From positions 372,001 through 436,000 of the forward strand of contig CAVUNL010000025.1 in the NCBI GenBank assembly GCA_963742795.1: a stretch of 64,000 nt of DNA, in the 5' to 3' direction. The notes beneath the pieces are model-generated. The model had not been told where the DNA came from, did no database searches, and saw nothing but the letters and a program-made list of their open reading frames with translations. This document shows positions 1-8,794 of the stretch, one piece after another. The stretch's first letter is position 1. Each line of letters opens with the position of its first letter. Source of the stretch: Palsa-504 sp963742795. Lineage in GTDB: Bacteria > Actinomycetota > Actinomycetes > Streptosporangiales > Streptosporangiaceae. A program made the translations under genes and the position numbers.

Positions 1-1098
1 GAGCGTGGCCTGGCGGCGGTGACCGGGCGGGTGCTGGACCTGCTGCCTGCGGAGCGGGCCGCGGCGTTGGCCGGCGGCCCGGTCACCATCGACCTGGACA
101 CCACCGACGTGGAGGTCTACGGCCGCAAGAAGCGCGGCGTGGCCTATAACCACCAGGGCCAGCGGGTCGGGCGGCCGCACGTGGCGGCCTGGGCCGAGAC
201 CGAGACCGTGCTGGCCGCCGACCTGGGCGACGGCACTGATGACCCGCGCGCGACCGCGCCGGACCTGCTGCGCCGGGCGCTGGCCGCCCTGCCGCATCGG
301 GTACGGGCGTCGGGGCGGGTGGCGATGCGCGCCGACGCCGGCTACTTCGCCGGGCAGCTGGCCCGCACCGCCCACGACGCGCACATCAGCTTCGCGATCG
401 GCGCCAAGCGGATCGCGCCGCTGTGGCGGCTGCTGGCCGGGATCGCCGAGGACGCCTGGCATGACGCCATTGACATGGACGGCGCCCAGATCGCCGTCGC
501 GCAGTACTGCCCGGACTGGTGGCCGGCCAGCACCCGGCTGCTGATCCGCCGGGTCCTGCTGGACCCAGAGCAGGTCTCCGCCGACCCGCGGTCCCGGCGG
601 CGCCGCACCCTGCACCCAGACCAGCGGGCCCTGCCGATCCCCGAACTGGCGCAGCAGCCGGCCATCTACGCCTACTCCTTCATCATGACCAACCTGGACG
701 TGTCCAGCCCGGACACGGCGATAGCAGCAGAGCACTGGTACCGGCACCGCACCACGGTGGAGAACATCTTCCGCGACAGCAAGCACGGCGCCGCCTTGCG
801 GCACCTCCCGTCGGGATACCCCCAGGTCAACCTGGCCTGGATGTGGGGCGCGCTGCTCGCCGCGACCATGGCCGCCTGGCTGCACCAGCTCACCGCCACC
901 ACCGCCGGCCAGGACATCCTGGCCGGCCACGGCGTGCGCGGCGGCAAGGCCATGATCGCCACCCTGCGCTGGCGGCTGATCGCCGTCCCCGGCCGGCTGA
1001 TCCGCCACGCCCGCCACCTGACCCTGCGGCTGCCGCCCGGCCACAGCCTGCTCCCCGAGATCCTAGCCCGGCTACGGGAACTGCCCGCACCCGCCTGA
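1..1098 (+). CDS. IS1380-family transposase, 5' end outside window
   Basis: DDE transposase whose frame is open at base 1, so the N-terminus lies upstream. Numbering from the GTG at 19, candidate catalytic acids are D25/D27 in TIDLDTTD, D106 in RADAGYF and E248 in YRHRTTVENIFRDSKHG; the last is the typical IS1380/IS4-group YREK-like signature. The C-terminus is basic and ends in a normal stop. The DDE core visible here looks intact, so the element could be active if the N-terminus is whole. The right terminal repeat could not be fixed without the left end. It is one of two unrelated transposases in the first 4.3 kb, marking this end as an insertion hot spot. Confidence 0.8.
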   Translation, partial: ERGLAAVTGRVLDLLPAERAAALAGGPVTIDLDTTDVEVYGRKKRGVAYNHQGQRVGRPHVAAWAETETVLAADLGDGTDDPRATAPDLLRRALAALPHRVRASGRVAMRADAGYFAGQLARTAHDAHISFAIGAKRIAPLWRLLAGIAEDAWHDAIDMDGAQIAVAQYCPDWWPASTRLLIRRVLLDPEQVSADPRSRRRRTLHPDQRALPIPELAQQPAIYAYSFIMTNLDVSSPDTAIAAEHWYRHRTTVENIFRDSKHGAALRHLPSGYPQVNLAWMWGALLAATMAAWLHQLTATTAGQDILAGHGVRGGKAMIATLRWRLIAVPGRLIRHARHLTLRLPPGHSLLPEILARLRELPAPA

Positions 1099-1475
1099 CC
1101 TGCACACCCTGAGCCCCGGCTCCCCGTCCTTACCCACGGCCCGCCAGCCCCGACCCGAAGAAAGGCACGCAGATCGCGAACCCGGCGCGGCCCCCGGGCC
1201 GTCATCATGCCCCCTACCGGAAATCCTGGCACATCAAGATCATTTACTGAGGCAGGGTGACCTCACCGCACTATTCGCGGAATCGGGTCAGAGACTACGA
1301 CGAGGTATTGGAACCCAACAGGCCACCAGACCAAGGGTCTTACGGTGCCTTCGGCAGTGGGACCTTATTGAAGCGCGTCCACCCTCCGTCTGGCGACCAG
1401 CGGAAGCCCTTTCCGGAATCCCAGATACTCAGTTTCCTATAGCCTTTCCGGACCTGCGCTGCTGCGCGTATTTGA
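1099..1475. other. Intergenic, IS tail and unassigned lower-GC DNA
   Basis: No recognisable gene. The first ~150 bases are probably the non-coding right end of the IS1380 element. From about 1250 the composition is less GC-rich. A minus-strand frame across 1340-1475 reads as a hydrophilic tail (SIWDSGKGFRW, GGWTRFNKVPLP) that looks protein-like but has no credible start, so it is left as a possible gene fragment. Confidence 0.4.
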
Positions 1476-1622
1476 TTAGGCGCTCCTTGAGCAGTTAATA
1501 ATCTCGTCAACCGGAAGCTCCAGCGATCCACTCCCACGGCAGGCCAGGCAGTCCATAATGACCGGGCCATACTTTCCTTTTCCAGTTCCCTTGCAGCGGA
1601 AACACTGAATACGAACACTCAT
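1476..1622 (-). CDS. 48-aa DnaJ-type CXXCXGXG zinc-cluster protein
   Basis: A very small protein with two Cys motifs of the DnaJ central-domain type: CFRCKGTG near residue 7 and CLACRGSG near residue 25. Each should supply two cysteines to one zinc ion. It has nothing else of DnaJ (no J domain, no C-terminal peptide-binding domain), so it is a free-standing zinc cluster. The ATG at 1622 is preceded by AGGAAAGGAG about 7 bases upstream, a strong ribosome site, and the frame ends at TAA. Coding sequence is less GC-rich than neighbouring genes and it lies between two insertion sequences, suggesting phage or plasmid origin. Function unknown; a protein-protein or RNA-binding accessory role is only a guess. 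Confidence 0.65.
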   Translation of the reverse strand: MSVRIQCFRCKGTGKGKYGPVIMDCLACRGSGSLELPVDEIINCSRSA

Positions 1623-1707
1623 GCCGATTCTCCTTTCCTGGTTCTTGTTCGAGAATGGCTTGATCGCGACGCAAACACTAGAATGAACCGTCCCGGGTTT
1701 CGTGTCA

Positions 1708-2016
1708 CTAGCTCTGTGTAACTTCTTCTACTGTTGCTTCCGTCCTGACAAGATTCACCAGCCTTGCCTTTACGGTTGATCCTCTCAGCGCCACTCCAAA
1801 CTCGGAAGATAGCTCGTGGCCTCCGGCGGACGAGTCAGCTAGCAGACCGAGTGCACGCCTGGGCCGCCCAGGGCTACAGGCGTCTACACCTATGCAGAGC
1901 CCCCGTTCGCCATCGCTGATACATCCGGCCGCACGGCATGGCAGAACCAGAAGCCCTGCATCCAGTTTGTGGTTGCTCCAGGAAAGCGGGAAGGTCAATG
2001 TGGCCTGGGTCTTGGA
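1708..2016 (-). CDS. Hypothetical ORF without a clear start
   Basis: An open frame of about 100 codons with mixed hydrophobic and charged stretches (start region LTFPLSWSNHKLDAG, end VRTEATVEEVTQS). No family recognised. The best in-frame start is a TTG at 1998 without a convincing ribosome site, and a stop closes the frame at 2017-2019, about 40 bases before the terminal repeat of the next IS. It could be the 3' part of a gene whose 5' part was displaced by the insertion, or noise. It would be co-directional with the zinc-cluster gene. Confidence 0.25.
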   Translation of the reverse strand, partial: SKTQATLTFPLSWSNHKLDAGLLVLPCRAAGCISDGERGLCIGVDACSPGRPRRALGLLADSSAGGHELSSEFGVALRGSTVKARLVNLVRTEATVEEVTQS

Positions 2017-2055
2017 TTAGTGATTGTCGTGAACTGTACTGAGAGCATTGGGTCC

Positions 2056-2077
2056 GGCTGGGCCCAGATCTCCGGCA
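2056..2077 (+). repeat. IS terminal inverted repeat, left copy
   Basis: Contains CCCAGATCTCCGGCA at 2063-2077, the exact reverse complement of 4345-4359. It lies just downstream of the transposase stop. Confidence 0.75.
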
Positions 2078-2095
2078 AAGGGTGTGCGTTTGGGG

Positions 2096-4260
2096 TTAAA
2101 TGCCGTGCCGGGGGGCGAGGTGGTAGGTGATGGGGCGGCTGTCGCCGGGCATGGCGGGCGGGGTGGCGTTGATCTCCTCGATGAGCAGGGCCAGGGCGCG
2201 GGCGACGCGGGGGGCGCCGGGTGGCTCGAGGGTGACGGTGATCGCGGCGGGCGTGCTGGTGATGGTGCCGGCCAGGCCGCGGATGATGGTCTGGCGGGTG
2301 ATGGCGCGGTACTCGTCGTCGTCGCAGAGGTAGGCGTTGAGGTGGCTCGATAGCCAGTGCTCGGCGTTGCAGGCGAGCAGCCGCAGGACCATCTGCAGGC
2401 CGCGGCGCCCGGCGCGCAGCAGCGCGGTCTTCGCGTCGGGGTCGATGGTGCTGGCGGGGAGCTTGGCGGGGATGGGCTTGCGGGCCGCGGTGGCGGCGGC
2501 AAGCGTCGTGCGGGCGCGGGTGATCTTCTTCTGCAGGGCGGGGATGCGGGCGTTCTTGGCGGCGGGGGTGATGGCCGGGTCGGCGAGCAGCCCGGCCAGC
2601 TCGCGCTCGGCGGCGGCGAGGGTCTTCTCCGCGTCGCGGACGGCGGCGTTCGCCTGGTCGCGGGCGGGGTTGCGGATCAGCTTGGTGTTCGTCTCGATGC
2701 TGGCGATGTAGTCGCAGATCTTGTCGATTCCGTAGTTCTCGCTGGCGTACTTGAGGAAGTTCTCCTCCCGCCACCGGGACTTCAGCCAGGACAGGATCTC
2801 CGCCGGGCAGGCGTCAAGATCGGAGGTGAGGATCTGCAGGGCGACCCTGCCGTGCTCGAACAGGGTGATCTGCCGGGCTTCGCCGTAGTCCTTGAGCTGG
2901 ACTTTCTCCTCGGCCCAGGCGAGCCGCCGGGTGCGGCCGCCGTAGGTGACCGCGGTGATGACAGGCAGCATGGCCGGGATCGCGAGCGGCGCCCGCCGGT
3001 AGGTCACCCAGTGCACGCCCTGGTCGCGGCAGTGCGCGAAGACCTGCGGGCAGGCGCCGCCGCGGTCGAAGCCGAGCATGATCTTCGCGCCGGGGCCGGC
3101 GGCCTTCTTCAGCTCGGCCAGCGCCTTCGGCAGCGTGACGCTCAGCCCGGACGGCTCGCCGGTGACGAAGCACACCGCCCGCCCGTCGTGGGCGGTGACG
3201 TGGGTGTCGGCGCGGCCCCGCTCCGCCTTGCCGCGCTTGTTGTTCCAGCCCTTGGCGACCGGCTTGGCCCCGGTGTAGGGGACGAAGTGGTCATCGACGT
3301 AGTAGACGCCGGAGGCGACCGGGTCGGCGGCCAGCATCGCCGAGGCGAAGATGCGCTGCAGCGCCACCGGGTCGGTGCGGTCGGCGATCCGTGCCAGGGC
3401 AGGCCGCAGGGCCCGCAGGCCCGGCAGCACCGCCAGCCCGGCCAGCGGCCCGGCCTCGGCGGCGGCCAGGTGCTTGAACTGCTCGGTGGTGGCCGCGCCG
3501 AGCGCGAAGCTCATGCTGACCGCCGACAGCAGGAGTGCGTCCCCCGGCCCCCCGGCCGCGGCAGCCAGGACCGTCCCGGCGCCGGCCTGCGCGAGGAACG
3601 CGTGCAGCAGCATCGCCCCCGCGTACCGCGACCAGAGCGCCCCCTCCGCCGGCAGCGGCCAGGCCGGCGGCCCCCCGCCAGGCGGCAGGCCGGCACCAGG
3701 CTCAGGGCCGGCACCAGGGCTCAGGGCCAGGCACCAGGCTCAGGGCCGGCACCAGGCTCAGGCGCGGTCCCGGCCCCGGCGAACAGGGGCTCCGCCGGCG
3801 CCCGGCCGGCCGGGCCGTTCCCGGCCAGCGCCTGCCCGCGCGGCCCCAGGCCGCGGCCGACCGTGGTATTCGCCACGCCCAGCCGCCGCCCGATCTCCGC
3901 GTCGCTGGCACCCTGGTCCCGCCACGCCCTGGCCTGCTCCCACTGCGCCGCGGTCACCTTCCCCGGCGCGCCCCGGCGGTCCTGCATGGCCAGCGCCGCC
4001 GGCCCGTCCCGCCTCGCCGCGCTGTGCAGCGTCGCGACGTACGCCTCCGACAGGCCCAGCACCGCCGCGACCGCCCGGCCCGGGAACCCCAGCTGCCGCA
4101 GCACCGCCAGCGCCACGTTCCGCATCACGACATCCCCGGCCGCGTAGTCGAACAGCACCACCGGCCCGGCCGTGATCACGCACCGGCCATCGTGCTCGCG
4201 CATGCGGAGGTCACGGGGCTCTGGCATGCCCTCCAGGATGGCCGCAACCGCCGCTGACAT
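2096..4260 (-). pseudogene. IS transposase, split by frameshift in a PEPGAG repeat
   Basis: Two adjoining frames form one transposase. The upstream frame (4260 to 3721) carries helix-turn-helix-like segments (AVLGLSEAYVATLHSAARR, IGRRLGVANTTVGRGLG). The downstream frame (open from 3739 to 2096) carries the core, with candidate acidic residues in YYVDDHFVPY, MLGFDRGG and KSRWREENFLKYASENYGID. The frames meet inside four copies of an 18-base repeat encoding GPEPGA, where two copies carry one extra base each. Removing both gives one continuous frame of 720 residues. The element is therefore probably frame-broken; programmed frameshifting is possible but no slippery heptamer was seen. Confidence 0.75.
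3692..3765 (-). repeat. Four tandem 18-19-bp units encoding GPEPGA
   Basis: Unit boundaries: 3692-3709 (18 bases), 3710-3728 (19, extra G), 3729-3747 (19, extra A at its edge) and 3748-3765 (18). The consensus on the plus strand is GGCACCAGGCTCAGGGCC. The two 19-base units shift the transposase frame. Confidence 0.85.
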
Positions 4261-4344
4261 GCCACCAGCTTACCATTGGGTTTAATAATTACGCATAGGA
4301 AGCCCCGGATAAAGCGGCATGTCACGGACTTGCGGCTCTACTAC

Positions 4345-4366
4345 TGCCGGAGATCTGGGGCCTGCC
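4345..4366 (-). repeat. IS terminal inverted repeat, right copy
   Basis: TGCCGGAGATCTGGG at 4345-4359 is the reverse complement of 2063-2077. It lies about 85 bases upstream of the transposase start. The next ~285 bases, up to the MBL gene, hold no recognisable gene. Confidence 0.75.
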
Positions 4367-4651
4367 TCAATGATCCGGTGTGCCTGTTGTCGCCACCTGG
4401 CCGCGTTCCCAGCCGGGAAGTGCAGTAAGCCTGCGGATACCCCGCCACCACGTTCCAGACGCAGACTCAGACCGTGCGAGGTTACCCGGCACCGGACCCA
4501 GCGCCGCGTCCTGGGGCGTCGCAGGACGTGCCGGGCGAAGGGCTGACCCAGGAACCATCAACGCGCAGACCGGTCAGCGCTGGTGACCGCCTTGTAGCCG
4601 CACAACCTGGCGTCCGCACGGGCGCCGGGCACATCAGGAAGGGAAACCTCA

Positions 4652-5425
4652 GTGAACATCACCCGAAGCGCGCAGCCAGGCAGGCTCGGGCAGCCCTGGG
4701 TCCAGGAGATCGTCCCGGGAGTCTTCCGGGTCGGTACGACGTTCTTGGGTTGCTACGCGGTTGAAGACGCGGGCGCCTATACCTTCATCGACGTGGGGCT
4801 GCCCGGCTACTGGCCGCAGATGACCCGGTTCCTCGCCGCGCGGAACGCTCCGCTGTCATCGGTCAAGGCCGTCGTGCTCACCCATTACCACCCCGACCAT
4901 ATGGGTAATGCCGAACGGCTCCGGGCGCAGGCCGGCGCGGCGGTGCTCGTGCACCACGATGACCGGGCGGCGGCCAAGCGAAAGGGCAGGCCGGCCTTGT
5001 ACCCGCTGCGGAAGCCGCCGGTGCTGCATCTGGTGGGGCACTTCCTGCGCAATGGCGTGGCCCGGACGGCGCCCGTGGCCGAGGCGTCGGGTTTCGCCGA
5101 CGAAGAAGTCCTGGACGTGCCGGGCCGTCCCCGCGTCATCCACACGCCCGGCCACACCGCCGGAAACGTGGCCCTGAGCCTGGCCGGCCGTGACGTCCTG
5201 ATCGCGGGCGACACGCTGGCGACGCTCAACCTCTCCCACGGCGAGTCCGGGCCGCAACTGCTCCCCCGGTTCCTGAACGAGGATCACGACCGGGCCCTGG
5301 CCTCGCTGGAAAAGATCGAGCCGGTCCAGGCTCGCTGGGTCCTACCCGGTCACGGTCTTCCCTGGGAGGGAAGTCCGCAGCAGGCCGTCAAGCTGGCCCG
5401 GCAGATCGCGGCCCGGACACGTTGA
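4652..5425 (+). CDS. MBL-fold metallo-hydrolase
   Basis: A 257-residue metallo-beta-lactamase-fold protein. The metal ligands are all present: THYHPDH at residues 77-83, H168 in TPGHT, D187 in AGDT and H234 in LPGHG. This pattern predicts a cytoplasmic dinuclear-metal hydrolase, as in glyoxalase II, lactonase or RNase-like members; the substrate cannot be told from sequence. Start is GTG 4652, with AGGAAGGG about 10 bases upstream. It runs convergently toward the BON gene with an 11-base gap. No operon partner. Confidence 0.85.
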   Translation: MNITRSAQPGRLGQPWVQEIVPGVFRVGTTFLGCYAVEDAGAYTFIDVGLPGYWPQMTRFLAARNAPLSSVKAVVLTHYHPDHMGNAERLRAQAGAAVLVHHDDRAAAKRKGRPALYPLRKPPVLHLVGHFLRNGVARTAPVAEASGFADEEVLDVPGRPRVIHTPGHTAGNVALSLAGRDVLIAGDTLATLNLSHGESGPQLLPRFLNEDHDRALASLEKIEPVQARWVLPGHGLPWEGSPQQAVKLARQIAARTR

Positions 5426-5436
5426 AGGGCCTGCGG

Positions 5437-6090
5437 TCAGCCGGTGACATCGATGTAGTCGCGGACCTGCGCGACTCCCGGGGCCATCCAGGTGGCGCCG
5501 ACCACCGCGTCGTGCTCGGCCCAGGTGCGGACGTGCCCGCCGAGGGTCACCGTGTTGCCGGTGGCGTCGACGTGGACGTCGCTGTCGTCCTCGACCACCG
5601 CGTTGCGATCCAGCGCGTCCTGTACGAGCCCGGTTACGTCGACCGGATCGGCGTCGTAGGTGATCTCGATCTCGTCCTTGACGTTGCGGACGCCGGTGAG
5701 CCCGGCGACCGCCAGTTCGGCTGCCTCCCGCTGCCTGCCGAACTCGACCAGGCCGGTCAGGGTCAGGTTGCCGTCCCGCGCGGTGGCCTCCACGCCGTCC
5801 GGGACGGCGACGTTCAGCGTCAGCGCGTTGTTGGCCGCGGTCGTCAGCCATGCGTCGTCGCGGTAGTCGGCCTCCGGCAGCATCACGGCCAGATGGTTGT
5901 GCACGTTCTTCACCCCGGAGACGCGCTGCGCCGCGGCGGCGGCCTCGAGGTACTGCGGATAGCTCGGCACGGTGCCGTTCAGTCCCACCTCGCCGTTCAT
6001 GTTCCTGACCGTGATGTCGGTGGCGTCAACGAGCGGGTCGAAGGTGAGCTCGGCTTGAACCGACTCACGGATATCCTTGGTGGTGCCCAT
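5437..6090 (-). CDS. Triple BON-domain protein
   Basis: 217 residues made of three BON (bacterial OsmY and nodulation) modules, roughly 1-70, 75-145 and 150-217. Each shows the alternating pattern around V-x-G-V-x-N-V and a G-x-V glycine (MNGEVGLNGTVPS, DGNLTLTGLVEF, GNTVTLGGHVRTW). BON modules are thought to bind phospholipid or other interfaces, often in envelope or stress proteins; here no signal peptide or membrane segment is visible, so it is predicted cytoplasmic. The ATG is preceded by GGAAGGAAG. Probably monocistronic and stress-related, by analogy with other actinobacterial BON proteins. Confidence 0.8.
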   Translation of the reverse strand: MGTTKDIRESVQAELTFDPLVDATDITVRNMNGEVGLNGTVPSYPQYLEAAAAAQRVSGVKNVHNHLAVMLPEADYRDDAWLTTAANNALTLNVAVPDGVEATARDGNLTLTGLVEFGRQREAAELAVAGLTGVRNVKDEIEITYDADPVDVTGLVQDALDRNAVVEDDSDVHVDATGNTVTLGGHVRTWAEHDAVVGATWMAPGVAQVRDYIDVTG

Positions 6091-6265
6091 TTCGGTCTTC
6101 CTTCCGCTTGCCTCAGCCGCACCACTGTTCCGGTAAGTCCGTGGTGCGGGTCATGTTCAGCAGACACGATGGCCGACGATTGCGGCCAACACCTGCCGCC
6201 TATAGGCGCATAGCTGCCGGCTAAGGCAGCGTCGGGTCGGTCAGGTATTCAGCCAGGCCAGCAGG

Positions 6266-6856
6266 TCATGAGCGCGAACCTCCCGGCAGCGAGAGCCCGG
6301 ACAGCCGGGACTGGATGTCGGCGGTGACGGAGTCGGGGGGCTGGTCGGCGTCGACCGCGACCAAGATGCCCCGTTCGGTGTAGTACGGGACGAGCGGGCC
6401 CGTCGTCTCGGCGAACACCTGGAGCCGGTGCCGGATCACGTCGGCCTTGTCGTCGGAGCGTCCGCTCAGGCTGGCGCGGTCAAGCAGCCGCCGGGTCAGC
6501 ACCGGCTCGGGCGCGTGCAGGTAGATCGCCGCGTCCAGCGTCACGCCCAGCCGGGCCGCGAGTTCGGCCGCCGCGGTGGCCTGCGGGAGAGTCCGCGGGA
6601 AGCCGTCCAGGATGTACCCGCCGCAGGCGGCGGCCTCGACCACGGCCGGGGTCAGCACGTCGAGCACGATCTGGTCGGGGACCAGATCGCCGCGGGCCTG
6701 GTAGGCGGCGATCTCGCGGCCCAGCCCTCTCCCGGCCTGGGCTTCGGCGCGCAACAGGTCACCGGCGGCGATGTGCCGGGCGCCGGACCAGGCCGCCAGC
6801 CGCTCGCCCTGCGTGCCCTTGCCGGCGCCGGGCAGAGCGAGCAGCAGCAGCCTCAC
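6266..6856 (-). CDS. adk: Adenylate kinase, short form
   Basis: Transfers phosphate between ATP and AMP to give two ADP. The 196 residues contain the P-loop GAGKGT at 10-15, the AMP-binding DGFPR at 83-87 and the LID arginines around RRLLDRASLSGRSDD (121-135). The LID is the short type, without the four-Cys zinc site. Start is GTG 6856, with GAGG a few bases upstream. It lies 22 bases downstream of the acyl-CoA synthetase on the same strand. Acyl-CoA synthetases release AMP, so a co-transcribed adenylate kinase would recycle it. Such a kinase is likely a paralogue of the essential adk found in ribosomal-protein operons. Confidence 0.85.
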   Translation of the reverse strand: MRLLLLALPGAGKGTQGERLAAWSGARHIAAGDLLRAEAQAGRGLGREIAAYQARGDLVPDQIVLDVLTPAVVEAAACGGYILDGFPRTLPQATAAAELAARLGVTLDAAIYLHAPEPVLTRRLLDRASLSGRSDDKADVIRHRLQVFAETTGPLVPYYTERGILVAVDADQPPDSVTADIQSRLSGLSLPGGSRS

Positions 6857-6878
6857 GCGCGCAGCCTCACAGTGCAGC

Positions 6879-8393
6879 TCATAGGCCGGTCAGGGCGTCC
6901 GGGATGGCGATATCCCGCTTCTGGATCTTGCCGGTCGCGCCCTTGGGCAGCGCGTCCATGATCCACACGTGCCGCGGGTACTTGTACGCCGCGACCTGGC
7001 CCTTGACGTAGTCGCGCAGCTCCTCGGGCGTGGCGGCGGCCCCCGGCTTGAGGGCCACCGCGGCCCCGACCTCCTCGCCCAGGGAGGAGTGCGGCAGGCC
7101 GATCACGGCGGCCTCGGCGACCGCGGGATGCTCGTAGAGCACCTCCTCGATCTCCCGCGGGTAGATGTTGTAGCCGCCCCGGATGATCAGGTCCTTCTTC
7201 CGGTCCACGATGTAGAAGTAGCCGTCCTCGTCGACCCGGGCCAGGTCACCGGTGTGGAACCAGCCGTCGGCGAGCGCTTCGGCGGTGGCCTCGGGGCGCT
7301 GCCAGTAGCCCTTCATCACGTTCGGCCCGCGGATCACGATCTCGCCCACCTCGCCCTGCGGGACCTCGTGGTCGTCCTTGTCCACGACGCGCATCCGCAC
7401 GTCCCGGATGGGCGTGCCGATCGAGCCGGGCTTGCGCTCGCGGCCGGGCAGGTTGAACGAGGCGACCGGCGAGGTCTCCGACAGGCCGTATCCCTCGAGC
7501 ACCGGGACGCCGAACGCCGCCTCGAAGCCGCGCAGCACCTCGACCGGCAGGGCCGCGCCGCCGGAGATGCACAACCGCAGCGAGGAGGTGTCGTAGTCCG
7601 CGCGGTCAGGCTGGTGTATCAGCGCCACGTACATGGTCGGGACGCCCTCGAAGACGGTGACCCGGTGGTCGGCGATGATCTTCAGCGCGTGCCCGGCGTC
7701 GAACCGCGGCAGCAGGGTCAGGCACGCCCCGGCCGCTACCGCGACGTTGAGCGCGACCGTCTGCCCGAACACGTGGAACAGCGGAAGCCCGCCGAATATC
7801 ACGTCGTCGGGGCCGGCCCGGACGATGTCGGTGCGCGTCACCTCGGTGTTGCTGATGAGGTTGCCGTGGGTGAGCTCGGCGCCCTTAGGGTGGCCGGTCG
7901 TGCCTGAGGTGTAGAGGATCACCGCGGTGTCGTCGTCGCCGGCGTCCGCGACCTGGTAGTCCGGGGTGGCGGAGGCCAGCAGGTCCGGGAAGCTGGCCCC
8001 GTCCACGACGATGGAGTCCGCCTCGGCCTGCTCCGCGCCGGCACGGGCCTGGTCCGCGAACGCATGCCAGGCGAAGATCAGCCCGGCCCTGGAGTCGCCG
8101 AGGTAGTAGGCGACCTCCCGGGCCTTCAGCAGCGGGTTCATCGGGACGACCACGCCGCCGGCGCGCAGTACGCCGTAGTACACCACCGGGACTTCGGCCA
8201 CGTTGGGCATCATGATGCCGACCCGGTCGCCGGGCTTGAGGCCACGCTCGTGCAGCAGCCCGGCCACCCTGGCGCTCGCCTCGTCCAGGGCCCGGTAGGT
8301 CATCGCCGCGTTGTCCACCCGTACGGCCACCCGTCCGGCGTGGATACGGGTGGTGTCGGTCAGGTTCTGGGCCAGGTTCGTCACGCTGTTCAT
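6879..8393 (-). CDS. Long-chain fatty-acid/acyl-CoA synthetase (ANL superfamily)
   Basis: 504 residues with the full adenylate-forming fold. The AMP-binding loop YTSGTTGHPKG is at 161-171, followed by GYGLSETSP, the hinge-region GWFHTGDLA and RKKDLIIRGGYNIYP. The C-terminal catalytic lysine is in PKGATGKIQKRDI. It activates a carboxylic acid as acyl-AMP and then forms the CoA thioester; chain length is not predictable by eye. Cytoplasmic. It is followed closely by adk, forming a likely two-gene operon. No sign of damage. Confidence 0.85.
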   Translation of the reverse strand: MNSVTNLAQNLTDTTRIHAGRVAVRVDNAAMTYRALDEASARVAGLLHERGLKPGDRVGIMMPNVAEVPVVYYGVLRAGGVVVPMNPLLKAREVAYYLGDSRAGLIFAWHAFADQARAGAEQAEADSIVVDGASFPDLLASATPDYQVADAGDDDTAVILYTSGTTGHPKGAELTHGNLISNTEVTRTDIVRAGPDDVIFGGLPLFHVFGQTVALNVAVAAGACLTLLPRFDAGHALKIIADHRVTVFEGVPTMYVALIHQPDRADYDTSSLRLCISGGAALPVEVLRGFEAAFGVPVLEGYGLSETSPVASFNLPGRERKPGSIGTPIRDVRMRVVDKDDHEVPQGEVGEIVIRGPNVMKGYWQRPEATAEALADGWFHTGDLARVDEDGYFYIVDRKKDLIIRGGYNIYPREIEEVLYEHPAVAEAAVIGLPHSSLGEEVGAAVALKPGAAATPEELRDYVKGQVAAYKYPRHVWIMDALPKGATGKIQKRDIAIPDALTGL

Positions 8394-8584
8394 TGTCCGG
8401 CCGCCGGTCCGGGCGGTCGTCGGTCCCGCGTATCAAGCCTGTCCCCGGGCGTTGGTACGACGGCACAACCGTTGTGCCGGCAGGCCGAGGAAGGGGCCCA
8501 TCCTCGTGTTGTCAGCACGTTATCGCGGCGGTCGCCGCAGCCTAACGTCGTGGATCACACCGCTAAGACTCGTGAGGGGGCGGG

Positions 8585-8791
8585 ATGGACACCATCCGGC
8601 GTTACGCCATGCTCATCGGCGGGGACTGGGTCGATGCGGACGAGCGGTTCGAGATCCGCAGCCCGGCCACCGAGGACCTGGTGGCCAGCGTGGCCAAGGG
8701 CGGACTCGAGCACGCCGACCGGGCCCTCGACCTGTCCGGCCGGCTGGACCGCCGGGCCTACCCGCTGCTGCTCAGCACTCCCCCGGCCTGA
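8585..8791 (+). pseudogene. Aldehyde dehydrogenase N-terminal remnant
   Basis: 68 codons starting with the typical NAD-dependent aldehyde dehydrogenase N-terminus (MLIGGDWVDADERFEIRSPA, then GLEHADRAL). Similarity stops at about residue 45; the catalytic Cys and Glu regions are absent. The frame ends 3 bases before the pyrophosphatase start. Its GAGGGGGCGGG ribosome site survives, so it may still be translated as a leader peptide that couples translation to ppa. Confidence 0.7.
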
Positions 8792-8794
8792 ACC

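Larger units (their letters stand above)
2056..4366 (-). mobile_element. 2.3-kb insertion sequence with ~22-bp terminal inverted repeats
   Basis: Bounded by an inverted repeat at 2056-2077 and 4345-4366: the inner 15 bases CCCAGATCTCCGGCA match perfectly and the outer 7 match at 5 positions. Between them lies a single transposase gene on the minus strand, now split into two frames. No target-site duplication was recognised at the edges, so the exact ends may lie a few bases outside. Family not assigned with confidence; an N-terminal helix-turn-helix plus a long DDE-like body suggests one of the less-characterised actinobacterial IS groups. Confidence 0.75.

Noticed and set aside
1340..1618. 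92-codon minus-strand ORF overlapping the zinc-cluster gene
   Set aside because: Overlaps the well-started CXXCXGXG gene in another frame; only its last ~35 codons look protein-like and they have no start.
3692..3765. Short tandem repeats considered as a CRISPR array
   Set aside because: Units are directly adjacent with no spacers and code for a PEPGAG linker.
2357..4147. Open frame of 596 codons on the plus strand opposite the transposase
   Set aside because: Gly/Arg/Pro/His-rich antisense of the transposase, typical of high-GC shadow frames, with no domain motif.
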